This document shows positions 8,155 through 16,852 of a stretch of DNA of 64,000 nt, in pieces. Below the pieces are notes generated by a model. That model was not told the DNA's origin. It searched no databases and was given only the letters and a program-made list of their open reading frames with translations. The stretch is taken from the NCBI RefSeq assembly GCF_014384745.1, contig NZ_JACRSO010000002.1, positions 248,001 to 312,000 of the forward strand, read 5' to 3'. The number at the start of each line of letters is the position of its first letter. The first letter of the stretch is position 1. Position numbers and translations under genes: made by a program. The stretch comes from Luoshenia tenuis. Its GTDB lineage: Bacteria > Bacillota > Clostridia > Christensenellales > GCA-900066905.

Positions 8155-10881
8155 CTATTCTTCTTCAAAATCCGGCTCCTCGCCGCCGCTAAGCGCCGCG
8201 TACTCTTCTTTGGTGATCAGCAATTTTCGCGCCTTGCTGCCGTCAAAGCCGCTGATGATCCCGCGCGCCTCCATCTCGTCGATCAGGTGGCCCGCGCGGG
8301 AGTAGCCGATGCGAAGCCGGCGCTGCAGCATGGAAATCGAGGCCTGGCCGCAATCCAGCACCAGCTCGATGGCCTGGGGCAACAGCTCGTCCCCCGCATC
8401 CTTATCCTCACCCTTGAGGCCGGGCGCGGCGTTTTCAAACTCCTCGATGATCTCGGGATTATACTGCGGTTCCTCCTGCAGGCCCGCTTTGATAAAGTCT
8501 ACAATGGCGCCGATCTCCTTATCGCTGACAAAGGCGCCCTGCACCCGGATGGGCTTGGGGATAGAACCGGGGTAATACAGCATGTCGCCCCGGCCCAGCA
8601 GCTTTTCGGCCCCGCCCATATCCAGGATGGTACGCGAATCGATCTGAGAAGATACCGCAAAGGCGATGCGCGAAGGGATGTTGGCCTTGATAACGCCGGT
8701 AATAATATCCACCGACGGGCGCTGGGTGGCGATGACCAAATGCACGCCCGCCGCGCGGCCCATCTGCGCCAGACGGCAGATGCTGTCCTCCACGTCCTTG
8801 GGGGCGACCATCATCAGGTCCGCCAGCTCGTCGATGATCACCACCAGCGTAGGCAGCTTCTCCTCCCCGTTTTCCAGCAGGTACTGGTTATAGCCCTTCA
8901 GGTCGCGCACGCCGTGCTTGGCAAAGGCCTTATAGCGCGTCGTCATCTCGCTTAGCGCCCAGTTCAGCGCCCCGGCCGCCTTTTTAGGGTCGGTCACCAC
9001 CGGGGTGAGCAGGTGCGGGATGCCGTTGTAAACGCTAAGCTCCACTACCTTGGGATCCACCATGATCAGCTTTACATCCTCCGGAGCGCTGTGATACAGC
9101 AGGCTGATAATCAGTGTATTGATGCACACGCTCTTGCCCGAGCCGGTAGCCCCTGCGATGAGCAGATGCGGCATCTTGGCGATATCCGCCACAATGGTCT
9201 TACCGGCGATATCTTTACCCAAAGCAAAAGCCGCTTTTCCCGGGTAATGTTGAAATTCCTCACTCTCCAACAATTCCCGCAGGCAGACGGTGGAAATATC
9301 GCTCTTGGGCACTTCGATGCCGATGGCTGCCTTGCCGGGGATGGGGGCCTCGATGCGCACGCCGGTGGCCGCCATGTTCAGCGCGATATCGTCCGCCAGG
9401 TTGACGATGCGGCTGACCTTGATGCCCGGCGCGGGCGCCAGCTCATACCGGGTGATGGCCGGCCCGCTGTTGACGCTGAGCACTTTAGCAGAGATGTCAA
9501 AGCTGGCCAGGGTATCCTCCAGCAGTTTGGCGTTTTGATGTTGCAACTGCTCCTGGGCCATGGCGTTGCCCCGGCGCGCCGGCAGCGCTAAAAGCTCCAG
9601 CGGCGGGAAGCGATAGGGCGCGGGGCCCTGCTCCTCCTCGCCGGCGTGCGGAAAAGCCATGTCAGCCGCTTTCTCCCCGTCATCCGCGCGTGTATTTTGC
9701 GGCACGTCCGGCGTCTGCGCAGCCGCCTCGGGCTCGACCGCAGGCTCCCAAAGCTCCTCTTTCCAGGGAGCCTCCTGTACAGCGCCTGGACTTTCCGCTG
9801 CCCATGCGCTATCCGCTGCGGGTTCAGCCTCGTCCTGCGCATACTCCGGCTGCACATCGCGCTCCAGCGGCGGGATAACGGCGTTCCAATCCGTTTCCAT
9901 GGGGGGATATACCTGATCGAGCACCGCGTTTTTCTCTTCGCTGGTCAACGCGCCGTCCTCGGTGACAAACGGGGTCTCCTGCAGCGAATCCATGGCCGTA
10001 AACTGCAGGTCCGTTTCCTCATCCCGCAGCAGGTGGCTCTGCGGCTGGGCAGGCTCCTGCTCCCTCTTTTTTGCCTTTGCGGGCTTGTATTCCTCCGCCT
10101 CCAGGTCGATAAAGCCCCAGCGTTTTTTCCGTGGGGGCTCCTGCTGGCCGTCGAATACATCCCTATCGTAGAGCTGCGGCTCCTCCCGGTCGATGGGCAT
10201 GTCCACAGCCTGTTCCCGCTCTTGCGCCTCCTGCTGGCGAATCTCATCGATATAAAGCTGCTGTTGTTTGCGCTTTTCCCGGTGCTGATCCACGTGTTGC
10301 TTGATCTGGGTATGGATCTCCTCCCCCGTATCCCGCAGAGAGATATTAAAGATCACCACTACGGCGATAGCGGCCAGCGTCAAAAAGGCGATGTAGCTGC
10401 CCGCCACGCCGATGAATTTTTGCAGCGGATACACAAACAGCGTCCCGACCACGCCTGCGCCGATATGCTCTGCACCACAGACCTGATAGGCCGACATGAT
10501 GTTGGCAAAATAAGAATCCCCGCTGAACCGATCCCAAAACAGCAGGTGCACAAACCCCATCAGCGCAACGGCCAATACCACCTGCATCACCGTGCGGCCG
10601 GTGGCGTGGTGATTATACTTGCCAAAGATCAGCCAGCAGCCAATGCCCATAAGCCCCAGCGGCAGCACATAGGCGCCCAGGCCCAGCCCGCCGAACAGCA
10701 CATCCGTAAACAGGGTGCCGATCTGCCCGGTCCAGCGCATGGCGCTGGGCACAAACACGCAAAGTAACAAAAAAAGGCTTATCGCTATGACGATAAGACC
10801 GCTGATCTCCCGCGATCTGCGCTCCTGCTTGGTATAGCGCGTCTTTCTAGACTTTCTCTTTTTTTTCGTTTGGGTAGCCAA
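8155..10881 (-). CDS. ftsK: DNA translocase FtsK/SpoIIIE
   Basis: Septal DNA pump clearing chromosome from the closing division site. 908 aa: basic N-terminus, about four membrane segments between residues 27 and 180, a long acidic/Pro/Gln linker (about 185-425), the RecA-like motor with Walker A GATGSGKS (577-584), and a C-terminal winged-helix gamma domain (about 835-895) that reads polar DNA signals. Starts at TTG 10881, 8 nt after GAGAGG. First gene of its operon, with a strong promoter 53 nt upstream. It could serve vegetative division, sporulation, or both; sequence does not decide. Confidence 0.96.
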   Translation of the reverse strand: MATQTKKKRKSRKTRYTKQERRSREISGLIVIAISLFLLLCVFVPSAMRWTGQIGTLFTDVLFGGLGLGAYVLPLGLMGIGCWLIFGKYNHHATGRTVMQVVLAVALMGFVHLLFWDRFSGDSYFANIMSAYQVCGAEHIGAGVVGTLFVYPLQKFIGVAGSYIAFLTLAAIAVVVIFNISLRDTGEEIHTQIKQHVDQHREKRKQQQLYIDEIRQQEAQEREQAVDMPIDREEPQLYDRDVFDGQQEPPRKKRWGFIDLEAEEYKPAKAKKREQEPAQPQSHLLRDEETDLQFTAMDSLQETPFVTEDGALTSEEKNAVLDQVYPPMETDWNAVIPPLERDVQPEYAQDEAEPAADSAWAAESPGAVQEAPWKEELWEPAVEPEAAAQTPDVPQNTRADDGEKAADMAFPHAGEEEQGPAPYRFPPLELLALPARRGNAMAQEQLQHQNAKLLEDTLASFDISAKVLSVNSGPAITRYELAPAPGIKVSRIVNLADDIALNMAATGVRIEAPIPGKAAIGIEVPKSDISTVCLRELLESEEFQHYPGKAAFALGKDIAGKTIVADIAKMPHLLIAGATGSGKSVCINTLIISLLYHSAPEDVKLIMVDPKVVELSVYNGIPHLLTPVVTDPKKAAGALNWALSEMTTRYKAFAKHGVRDLKGYNQYLLENGEEKLPTLVVIIDELADLMMVAPKDVEDSICRLAQMGRAAGVHLVIATQRPSVDIITGVIKANIPSRIAFAVSSQIDSRTILDMGGAEKLLGRGDMLYYPGSIPKPIRVQGAFVSDKEIGAIVDFIKAGLQEEPQYNPEIIEEFENAAPGLKGEDKDAGDELLPQAIELVLDCGQASISMLQRRLRIGYSRAGHLIDEMEARGIISGFDGSKARKLLITKEEYAALSGGEEPDFEEE

Positions 10882-10933
10882 TCGTAGTTCCTCTCCAACG
10901 CTTTATTCAAAAATCTTCTTTACACACTACTAC

Positions 10934-10962
10934 ATTATACCGCCCACGGCCGCTAAGTTCAA
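10934..10962 (-). promoter_or_regulatory. Sigma-A promoter of the ftsK-rimO-pgsA-cinA-recA operon
   Basis: Minus strand TTGAAC (10957-10962), 17-nt spacer, TATAAT (10934-10939). It sits between the pnp terminator and ftsK. Confidence 0.82.
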
Positions 10963-10983
10963 ACGAATTCGGCCTTTCCCACA

Positions 10984-11018
10984 AGAAAAAACAGGGCATG
11001 CAAAAAGCAGCCCTGTTT
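10984..11018 (-). terminator. Intrinsic terminator of rpsO-pnp
   Basis: Stem 10989-10997 with 11010-11018 (AAACAGGGC / GCCCTGTTT) begins 26 nt after the pnp stop; minus-strand read-out continues into five T then CTTGT. Confidence 0.85.
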
Positions 11019-11044
11019 CGCTAAAATCCAACCAATTCAGCCGT

Positions 11045-13150
11045 TTATTCCTCTGCCGGCAGGTCAGCCTCGGTAATGCCGCGGCGGATCAGGTTCACCC
11101 GGCCCTTATCGTCGATCTCGATGACCTTGACGATCACCTCATCGCCGACCTTGACCTCGTCCTCCACCTTTTCGACCCGGTGGTCGGCCAGCTTGGAGAT
11201 GTGCACCATACCATCTTTACCCGGCAGCAGCTCTACAAACGCGCCGAAGTTCATCAGCCGCACCACCGTGCCGCGGTAGACCTGGCCCACCTCGATCTCC
11301 TTGGTGATGGCCTCGATCATCTTGCGGGCCTGTTTGGCCGCGTCCGCATCGTTGGTGGAGATGAACACGCTGCCATCGTCCTCGATGTCGATCTTCACGC
11401 CGGTCTCGGCAATGATCTTGTTGATGGTCTTGCCGCGGGGACCCACCACCTCGCCGATCTTCTCGGGATTGATGGAGAACATGACGATCTTGGGCGCATA
11501 GGGGCTGAGCTCCGCCTTGGGGGCGGGCAGCACTTTGAGCATCTCGCCCAGAATGTGCAGGCGGCCTTCGCGGGCTTGGGCCAGCGCGCCGCGCAGGATC
11601 TCCTCGCCGATGCCCTTGATCTTCATATCCATCTGGATGGCGGTAATGCCCTCTGCCGTACCGGCTACCTTAAAGTCCATATCACCCATAAAGTCTTCCA
11701 GACCCTGGATATCCGTCAGGATCACGATCTTACCGGTCTCCGGCTCCTGCATAAGCCCCATGGCAACGCCGGCTACCGGCGCTTTAATGGGAACGCCCGC
11801 ATCCATCAGCGCCAGGGTAGAACCGCACACGCTGGCCTGCGAGGTCGAGCCGTTGGAGCTGATGACCTCGGATACCAGACGAATGGCATACGGGAAATCC
11901 GCCTCGTCTGGAATAACCGGTTCCAGCGCACGGGCCGCAAGCGCACCGTGGCCAATCTCACGCCGGCCGGGGCCGCGCATGGGCTTGGTCTCGCCTACGC
12001 TGTAAGGCGGCATATTATAGTGATGCATATAGCGCCGGGTCTCTTCCTCGTCCAACCCGTCCAGCTTCTGCATATCGCCTACCGCGCCAAGGGTGGCCAC
12101 GGTCACAACCTGGGTGAGGCCGCGGGTAAAGATGGCCGAGCCATGGGTGCGGGGCAAAAAGCCGGTCTCACACCAGATGGGGCGCACCTGCGTAACGCTG
12201 CGCCCATCCGGACGCACTCCGTCTTTAATGATCTTGCCGCGCATGACCGCTTTGGTCATGCCGTAAAGGATATCGGAAATCTGCCCGGCGGCCTCGGGGT
12301 ACTTCTCGGCAAATGCCTCCTGTACCTCCTGCTCCACCTGGCGCTCGCGGGCGCGCAGCTCATCCCGGTCAAAGGTATCCAGGCTCCAGACCACCTTATC
12401 CTGGGCGTAGGCGCGCACTTCAGCCTCCATCTCCGGGTCGGGCTTGGGCTCTACAAACTCGCGTTTGGGCTTACCGCACTCGGCGATGATCTTCTCCTGG
12501 AAGGCGACGATCTCCTTGATGGCTTCATGCCCAAAGAGGATGCCCTTGAGCATCTCCTCCTCGCTGACCACCTTGGCACCGGCCTCCACCATCATGATGG
12601 CGTCCTTCGTGCCGGAAACTACCAAGTGCATGCGGCTCTTTTCGCGCTGCTCGCTATTGGGGTTAATCACATATTCCCCATCCACCAAGCCGACTACGAC
12701 CGAGCCCGTGGGCCCGGCAAAGGGAATATCCGACAGGCAAAGGGCGATGGACGAGCCGATCATGGCGTAGCTGTCCGGCGGGATCTCGGTATCCACGGAC
12801 AGCGTGGTCGCCACGATATGCACATCGTTACGGAACCCTTTGGGGAACAGCGGGCGAATCGGCCGGTCGATCAGCCGAGAGGTCAGAATCGCCTTTTCGG
12901 TGGGCTTGCCTTCCCGTTTGATGAACCCGCCGGGGATCTTGCCCACCGCGTAAAGTTTTTCCTCATAGTCCACGCTGAGCGGGAAGAAATCGATCCCCTC
13001 GCGCGGCTTTTCCGAACAGGTAGCGCAAACCAGTACCACCGTATCGCCACAGCGTACCAGTACGGAGCCGCCTGCCTGCATTGCCAGCCGGCCGGTCTCA
13101 ATGCTGAGCTTGCGGCCCGCCAGTTCCATTTCATAGACCTTTTGATTCAT
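11045..13150 (-). CDS. pnp: Polyribonucleotide nucleotidyltransferase (PNPase)
   Basis: Phosphorolytic 3'-5' exoribonuclease of mRNA turnover, a ring-shaped trimer and partner of RNase Y-based decay. Two RNase PH-like domains flank an alpha-helical linker, followed by a KH domain (EVVGPRGKTINKI) and a C-terminal S1 domain (QVYRGTVVRLMNFGAF). From ATG 13150 (MNQKVYEMELAG) it has 701 aa, the usual size; AAAGGAG lies upstream. An upstream in-frame ATG (13195) falls in the rpsO-pnp hairpin region and adds unrelated residues. It is downstream of rpsO, the classical arrangement. Confidence 0.97.
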   Translation of the reverse strand: MNQKVYEMELAGRKLSIETGRLAMQAGGSVLVRCGDTVVLVCATCSEKPREGIDFFPLSVDYEEKLYAVGKIPGGFIKREGKPTEKAILTSRLIDRPIRPLFPKGFRNDVHIVATTLSVDTEIPPDSYAMIGSSIALCLSDIPFAGPTGSVVVGLVDGEYVINPNSEQREKSRMHLVVSGTKDAIMMVEAGAKVVSEEEMLKGILFGHEAIKEIVAFQEKIIAECGKPKREFVEPKPDPEMEAEVRAYAQDKVVWSLDTFDRDELRARERQVEQEVQEAFAEKYPEAAGQISDILYGMTKAVMRGKIIKDGVRPDGRSVTQVRPIWCETGFLPRTHGSAIFTRGLTQVVTVATLGAVGDMQKLDGLDEEETRRYMHHYNMPPYSVGETKPMRGPGRREIGHGALAARALEPVIPDEADFPYAIRLVSEVISSNGSTSQASVCGSTLALMDAGVPIKAPVAGVAMGLMQEPETGKIVILTDIQGLEDFMGDMDFKVAGTAEGITAIQMDMKIKGIGEEILRGALAQAREGRLHILGEMLKVLPAPKAELSPYAPKIVMFSINPEKIGEVVGPRGKTINKIIAETGVKIDIEDDGSVFISTNDADAAKQARKMIEAITKEIEVGQVYRGTVVRLMNFGAFVELLPGKDGMVHISKLADHRVEKVEDEVKVGDEVIVKVIEIDDKGRVNLIRRGITEADLPAEE

Positions 13151-13198
13151 CGAAATAGGGACTCCTTTCACCTTGACAACAAGATACTTTTTCATAAG

Positions 13199-13227
13199 AA
13201 TAGAGCGGCATAAACGCCCGCTCTATT
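13199..13227 (-). other. Hairpin in the rpsO-pnp spacer
   Basis: A 10-bp stem (13199-13208 with 13218-13227, core AATAGAGCGG) between rpsO and pnp. The minus-strand tail (TTCTTATG) is a poor U-tract, so this is better read as a processing or partial-termination element than a full terminator. In E. coli the same spacer carries a terminator and an RNase III site. Confidence 0.5.
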
Positions 13228-13238
13228 GCTTAAATCCT

Positions 13239-13502
13239 TTATTTACGCAAGCCTAACTGCGCGATCAGCGTACGATAGCGCTCGATGTCCTTGCCCTTCA
13301 AGTAGTTAAGCATGCTACGGCGCTGGCCGACCATTTTCAGCAGGCCGCGGCGCGAGTGATGGTCCTTCTTGTTCACCTTGAGGTGCTCGTTCAAGTGGTT
13401 GATACGCTCGGTCAGGATGGCTACCTGTACCTCCGGAGAACCCGTGTCACCCTCGTGGCGCTCATAAGCTTTGATAATCTCGGTCTTCTGATTCTTGTCC
13501 AT
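13239..13502 (-). CDS. rpsO: 30S ribosomal protein S15
   Basis: Primary 16S rRNA-binding protein of the small-subunit platform. 87 aa, full length; the conserved core DTGSPEVQVAILTERI, HHSRRGLLKMVGQRR and YLKGKDIERY is all present. ATG start 11 nt after GGAGG. It has its own promoter and a structured leader, and leads into pnp. Confidence 0.98.
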   Translation of the reverse strand: MDKNQKTEIIKAYERHEGDTGSPEVQVAILTERINHLNEHLKVNKKDHHSRRGLLKMVGQRRSMLNYLKGKDIERYRTLIAQLGLRK

Positions 13503-13599
13503 GTTGAAATAAACCTCCTAATTTTTCTCCAATCCCCTTAACCAAAGCAAGCCGTCGGAGTCGTCGAACCACTTAGGCTAAGGATCATATGGATGTACA
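13503..13599 (-). promoter_or_regulatory. rpsO 5' leader, possible S15 autoregulatory fold
   Basis: About 97 nt separate the predicted transcription start from the rpsO ATG. The leader can close an 8-bp long-range stem, CCTTAGCC (13576-13583) with GGTTAAGG (13536-13543, one G-U pair), enclosing a GC-rich segment and placing the Shine-Dalgarno just downstream. S15 is known to bind its own leader in several bacteria with unrelated structures. The stem is seen; regulation is inference. Confidence 0.4.
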
Positions 13600-13605
13600 A
13601 AATTT

Positions 13606-13634
13606 ATTCTAACATAATCGCTACAGCTTGTAAA
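13606..13634 (-). promoter_or_regulatory. Sigma-A promoter of rpsO-pnp
   Basis: Minus strand TTTACA (13629-13634), 17-nt spacer, TAGAAT (13606-13611), just downstream of the ribF stop. No terminator is visible between ribF and this promoter, so upstream read-through is also likely. Confidence 0.72.
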
Positions 13635-13647
13635 CCGATTATGGCGA

Positions 13648-14577
13648 TTATATTTTCAGCCCTTCCCAGGCACGGGCGATGCGAACATCCTTTTCGATCT
13701 GCGCCTTGAGCTGCGCCACGCCCGAGAATTTGACCTCGCCGCGCAGTTTTTTGATAAAGCGCACCCGGATCAGGCGGCCATAAAGATCACCTTTATAATC
13801 CAGCAGATGGCTTTCAACCGAAAGGGCGCCCTGCTGCGCCACCGTGGGGTTGCTGCCGATATTCGTGACCGCCGTATGCCAAACACCATCCGTCCACACC
13901 TGAGCAATATATACGCCCCGCGGCGGCAGCTGCCGCGAGGGCGGCGGCACGATATTGGCCGTGGGCAGGTTCATGGTCCTCCCGATCTCCCTGCCGTGCA
14001 CCACTTCGCCCCGCAGCTCATAGGGCCGGCCCAAGAGCGCACCTGCCTTTTGCATCTCTCCGCTGTCGATACAGCTACGGATCAGGGTAGAAGACACGGT
14101 CTCGCCCCCCAAAGTGATGGGCGGCACCACATCTGCGGTAAAGTTATACCGTTTTCCCGCCTCTTTCAACGTGTGATAATCTCCCGCGCCCCGGTGCCCA
14201 AAGCGATAATTGAAGCCGACCACCAAATGGCTGGGGTTATAGCACTGCGCTAAATGCTTAATAAAGTCTTCTGCCTCCATCGCCGCCAGCGCCGGGGTAA
14301 ATTGCAGCTGAATGACAAAGTCACACCCCATGTCCCGCAATGCGGAAAGGCGCTCCATATTGCCCATCAAGCGCTTTTTGCCATTTTCACCGGTCAACAC
14401 GGTGGAAGGGTGGTTAGCAAAGGTGAACACGCCCCACGTAAGCCCACGCTCCCGGGCGATCCGCTGGGCCTTGGCCATCAGCATACGGTGGCCGATGTGC
14501 AGCCCGTCAAAGGCGCCCAGGGCCAAAACGCAGCCCGCAGCTGCCTCGTCCCGCGTCCAGCGCGTCATCAAACGCAT
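13648..14577 (-). CDS. ribF: Bifunctional riboflavin kinase / FAD synthetase
   Basis: Converts riboflavin to FMN and then FAD. About 310 aa: N-terminal nucleotidyltransferase domain with GAFDGLHIGH and FANHPS, then a C-terminal riboflavin kinase domain with GRTMNLPTANI. Start placed at ATG 14577 (MRLMTRWTRDE), 9 nt after GGAGG and overlapping the last codons of truB; ATG 14568 is a weaker alternative. The 14-residue extension to 14619 is inside truB and is rejected. Last gene of the rimP-nusA operon, the standard truB-ribF order. Confidence 0.94.
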   Translation of the reverse strand: MRLMTRWTRDEAAAGCVLALGAFDGLHIGHRMLMAKAQRIARERGLTWGVFTFANHPSTVLTGENGKKRLMGNMERLSALRDMGCDFVIQLQFTPALAAMEAEDFIKHLAQCYNPSHLVVGFNYRFGHRGAGDYHTLKEAGKRYNFTADVVPPITLGGETVSSTLIRSCIDSGEMQKAGALLGRPYELRGEVVHGREIGRTMNLPTANIVPPPSRQLPPRGVYIAQVWTDGVWHTAVTNIGSNPTVAQQGALSVESHLLDYKGDLYGRLIRVRFIKKLRGEVKFSGVAQLKAQIEKDVRIARAWEGLKI

Positions 14578-15482
14578 GCTTCTCCACCTCCGCTCCACAG
14601 CATGGCGCCAAAGCGCCAAAGCTTCTCTTTGCCCGTATCCGGCCGGGCCATGCCGTAAAATTCACCGTCACAGTACACCCGTACGGTAGCTGCATTTTCT
14701 ATGGGCCGTTCCAGCCACGCCGGGTCGATCTTCGCGCCGCTTTGCAGCCTGCGCTTCCACTTAGGCGCCACCACTGCCGCCGGGAAATTTGCGACGCCGT
14801 AATCCATTGGCAGGAGAATATCTTCCATGCTTCCGTTCTTTACCGCAGCGTCCACTTCTTCCAGCGTCACCGCATCCTCGATACAAAATCGTCCGCTGCG
14901 GGTACGCAGCAAAAAGGAAAGATACGCCCCGCAGCCGGCCGCCGTACCCAGATCGGCCGCCAAGGTACGGATATAAGTCCCCCGCGAGCAAGCCACGCGC
15001 AGCAGATACCGCCGGTCTTCCCAGCAGCGCAGCAGTTCGATCTGATCGATCCGCACCCTGCGGCTGGGTATCTCCACCACCGCGCCCTTGCGCGCCAGGT
15101 CGTAGGCGCGTTTCCCGCCGATCTTAATGGCGGAATAGGCGCTGGGCCGTTGCTCGATCTCGCCCAGAAACCGGGGCAGCAACGCCTTAAACTGCCCGCA
15201 GGGCAGCCTGCCGCCTGTTTGGGCCACGATCTGCCCCGCCGCATCCTGCGTATCGGTCTGCGCGCCCAGGGTCACCTCGCCGATATAGACCTTGTCGTGC
15301 TCCATCAAGTAATCAAAAAGCCGCGTGGCCTTGCCGATACAAACCGGCAATACCCCCGCGGCATCGGGATCCAGCGTGCCTGTGTGGCCAATCTTGCGTA
15401 CGCCCAATAGCCTGCGCAGGGCCATTACCGCGTCGCTCGAGGTCATCCCTGCCGGTTTTAAAAGGTTAATGACGCCATCCAT
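14568..15482 (-). CDS. truB: tRNA pseudouridine(55) synthase TruB
   Basis: Makes pseudouridine 55 in the T-loop of nearly all tRNAs. 304 aa; begins with the typical MDGVINLLKPAGMTS and has the catalytic Asp38 in KIGHTGTLDPDA. The mid-region ACSRGTYIRTLAADLG is also typical. Begins 3 nt after nrnA ends and overlaps ribF by 10 nt. Confidence 0.96.
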   Translation of the reverse strand: MDGVINLLKPAGMTSSDAVMALRRLLGVRKIGHTGTLDPDAAGVLPVCIGKATRLFDYLMEHDKVYIGEVTLGAQTDTQDAAGQIVAQTGGRLPCGQFKALLPRFLGEIEQRPSAYSAIKIGGKRAYDLARKGAVVEIPSRRVRIDQIELLRCWEDRRYLLRVACSRGTYIRTLAADLGTAAGCGAYLSFLLRTRSGRFCIEDAVTLEEVDAAVKNGSMEDILLPMDYGVANFPAAVVAPKWKRRLQSGAKIDPAWLERPIENAATVRVYCDGEFYGMARPDTGKEKLWRFGAMLWSGGGEACV

Positions 15483-15485
15483 TCC

Positions 15486-16460
15486 TTACATCTCCAGCGC
15501 CTGACAAAGCGCGTGTTTCATCTCTTCTTTCGCTTGATCAAGGGGCATCTTAAGCGTACAGCCCGCGGCGCGTACATGCCCGCCCCCGCCGTAAGATGCC
15601 GCGATTTTCTGCACGTCCACCCGGCGTTTGGAGCGCAGGCTGACGCGCACCACGCCATCCGGGCCTTCCTTTAAGATCGCCGCGATCTCCACCCCCTGGA
15701 TATCCCGGGCATAGTCGATCATACCCTCTGTTTCGCCCTCCTGGGCGCCGCAGGCCTCCAGCCAACTGTACGCACAGCTGAGCAGCGCCACTTTATTATG
15801 GTGCAATAATTCCAGCGTGGAAAGCACTTGCGCAAGCAGCCGGGTATAGCCCACCGTCGTCCTGCGGTAAAGCCACTCGGTCAACCGCGCGCTGTCCGCG
15901 CCCGCCTCCAGCAATTCCGCCGCGGCCCGGTGCGTCTGCGCCGTGGTATTGCTATACGAAAAGTGGCCCGTATCCGTAGAGATCGCCATATAGAGATTGG
16001 CGGCGATGGAACTGGTAAAGCCAACTCCCATATGATGGATAAGGGCACACATCATCTCGCCCGCAGACGAGGCCTTAACATCCCGCCACCCGCTCATCAC
16101 CTCGCCGGACTCTTCCGGCACATGATGATCCAGATACGTCACTTCTTCGCACTTATCCAGCACCTGGGCGCTATCGCCCACTCGGCCGGGATGGGAGCAG
16201 TCCACCAAAACCCCCAGGTCATAACCCGGATCGTGAGGATTATACTGCACCACTTCCTGCGCCCCGCACAGTATCATCTGCTTGTCGGTCAGCTTATCCG
16301 CGCTAAAAACCACAGCCTGCTTGCCGGCCATGCGAATTGCCTCGGCCAGCGCCAGGCTAGAACCCAGAGTATCGCAATCCGGCGAGACATGGCACAGCAG
16401 GGCGACCCGCCCGGCTGCATGGATCTTAGCGGCCAGCGCTTCTAACGGTTCATTCTTCAT
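15486..16460 (-). CDS. nrnA: Bifunctional oligoribonuclease / pAp phosphatase (DHH family)
   Basis: DHH-DHHA1 phosphoesterase degrading nanoRNAs and 3'-phosphoadenosine 5'-phosphate. In the 324-aa form, HVSPDCD (24-30) supplies the first metal ligands, the DHH motif follows (TYLDHHVPEE), and the DHHA1 end has YGGGGHVRAAG for substrate phosphate. Start ATG 16460 (MKNEPLEAL) lies inside the last codons of rbfA with GAGGAAGAG upstream, indicating coupling; the longer ORF back to 16502 is wholly within rbfA. Position between rbfA and truB is standard. Confidence 0.93.
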   Translation of the reverse strand: MKNEPLEALAAKIHAAGRVALLCHVSPDCDTLGSSLALAEAIRMAGKQAVVFSADKLTDKQMILCGAQEVVQYNPHDPGYDLGVLVDCSHPGRVGDSAQVLDKCEEVTYLDHHVPEESGEVMSGWRDVKASSAGEMMCALIHHMGVGFTSSIAANLYMAISTDTGHFSYSNTTAQTHRAAAELLEAGADSARLTEWLYRRTTVGYTRLLAQVLSTLELLHHNKVALLSCAYSWLEACGAQEGETEGMIDYARDIQGVEIAAILKEGPDGVVRVSLRSKRRVDVQKIAASYGGGGHVRAAGCTLKMPLDQAKEEMKHALCQALEM

Positions 16461-16830
16461 CCGCGTTCTCTTCCTCAGTTTCAGGTTTGACATCCAGGTC
16501 ACGCAATATTTTAGCGATCTTTACGCCATATTCAATAGATGTATCCAACTCAAAGTGCAGCTGCGGCGTATGGTGGATATGCAGCCGCTTGCCCAGCTCC
16601 CTGCGCATAAAGCCCGCCGCGCTCTCCAGCGCCTTGATGGAGTCCTTCTGGGCCGTCTCATCCCCCATGACGCTGACGCGTACCGTAGCATGGGAAAAGT
16701 CCCTCGCCAGTTCTACCGAAACGATGCTGGCCATCTCGCTCAAACGCGGGTCGCGCAGGCGCAGGCGCATCATTTCGCTCAATTCTTTTTTAATATCCTC
16801 CGCCACGCGGTCAGTTCTTACGTAGGCCAC
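16450..16830 (-). CDS. rbfA: Ribosome-binding factor A
   Basis: KH-like factor binding the 30S subunit and aiding late 16S rRNA maturation and cold adaptation. 126 aa, normal length, with the conserved RVAEDIKKELSEM start, LRDPRLSEMASIVSVELARD and IHHTPQLHFELDTSIEYG. An acidic tail EENADEE ends the protein. 22 nt after infB. Confidence 0.95.
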   Translation of the reverse strand: MAYVRTDRVAEDIKKELSEMMRLRLRDPRLSEMASIVSVELARDFSHATVRVSVMGDETAQKDSIKALESAAGFMRRELGKRLHIHHTPQLHFELDTSIEYGVKIAKILRDLDVKPETEEENADEE

Positions 16831-16852
16831 TTTATTTCTCCTTATCCGTTAC

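Noticed and set aside
11180..13213. Long plus-strand open frame opposite pnp
   Set aside because: GC-rich antisense shadow of a highly conserved gene; no domains.
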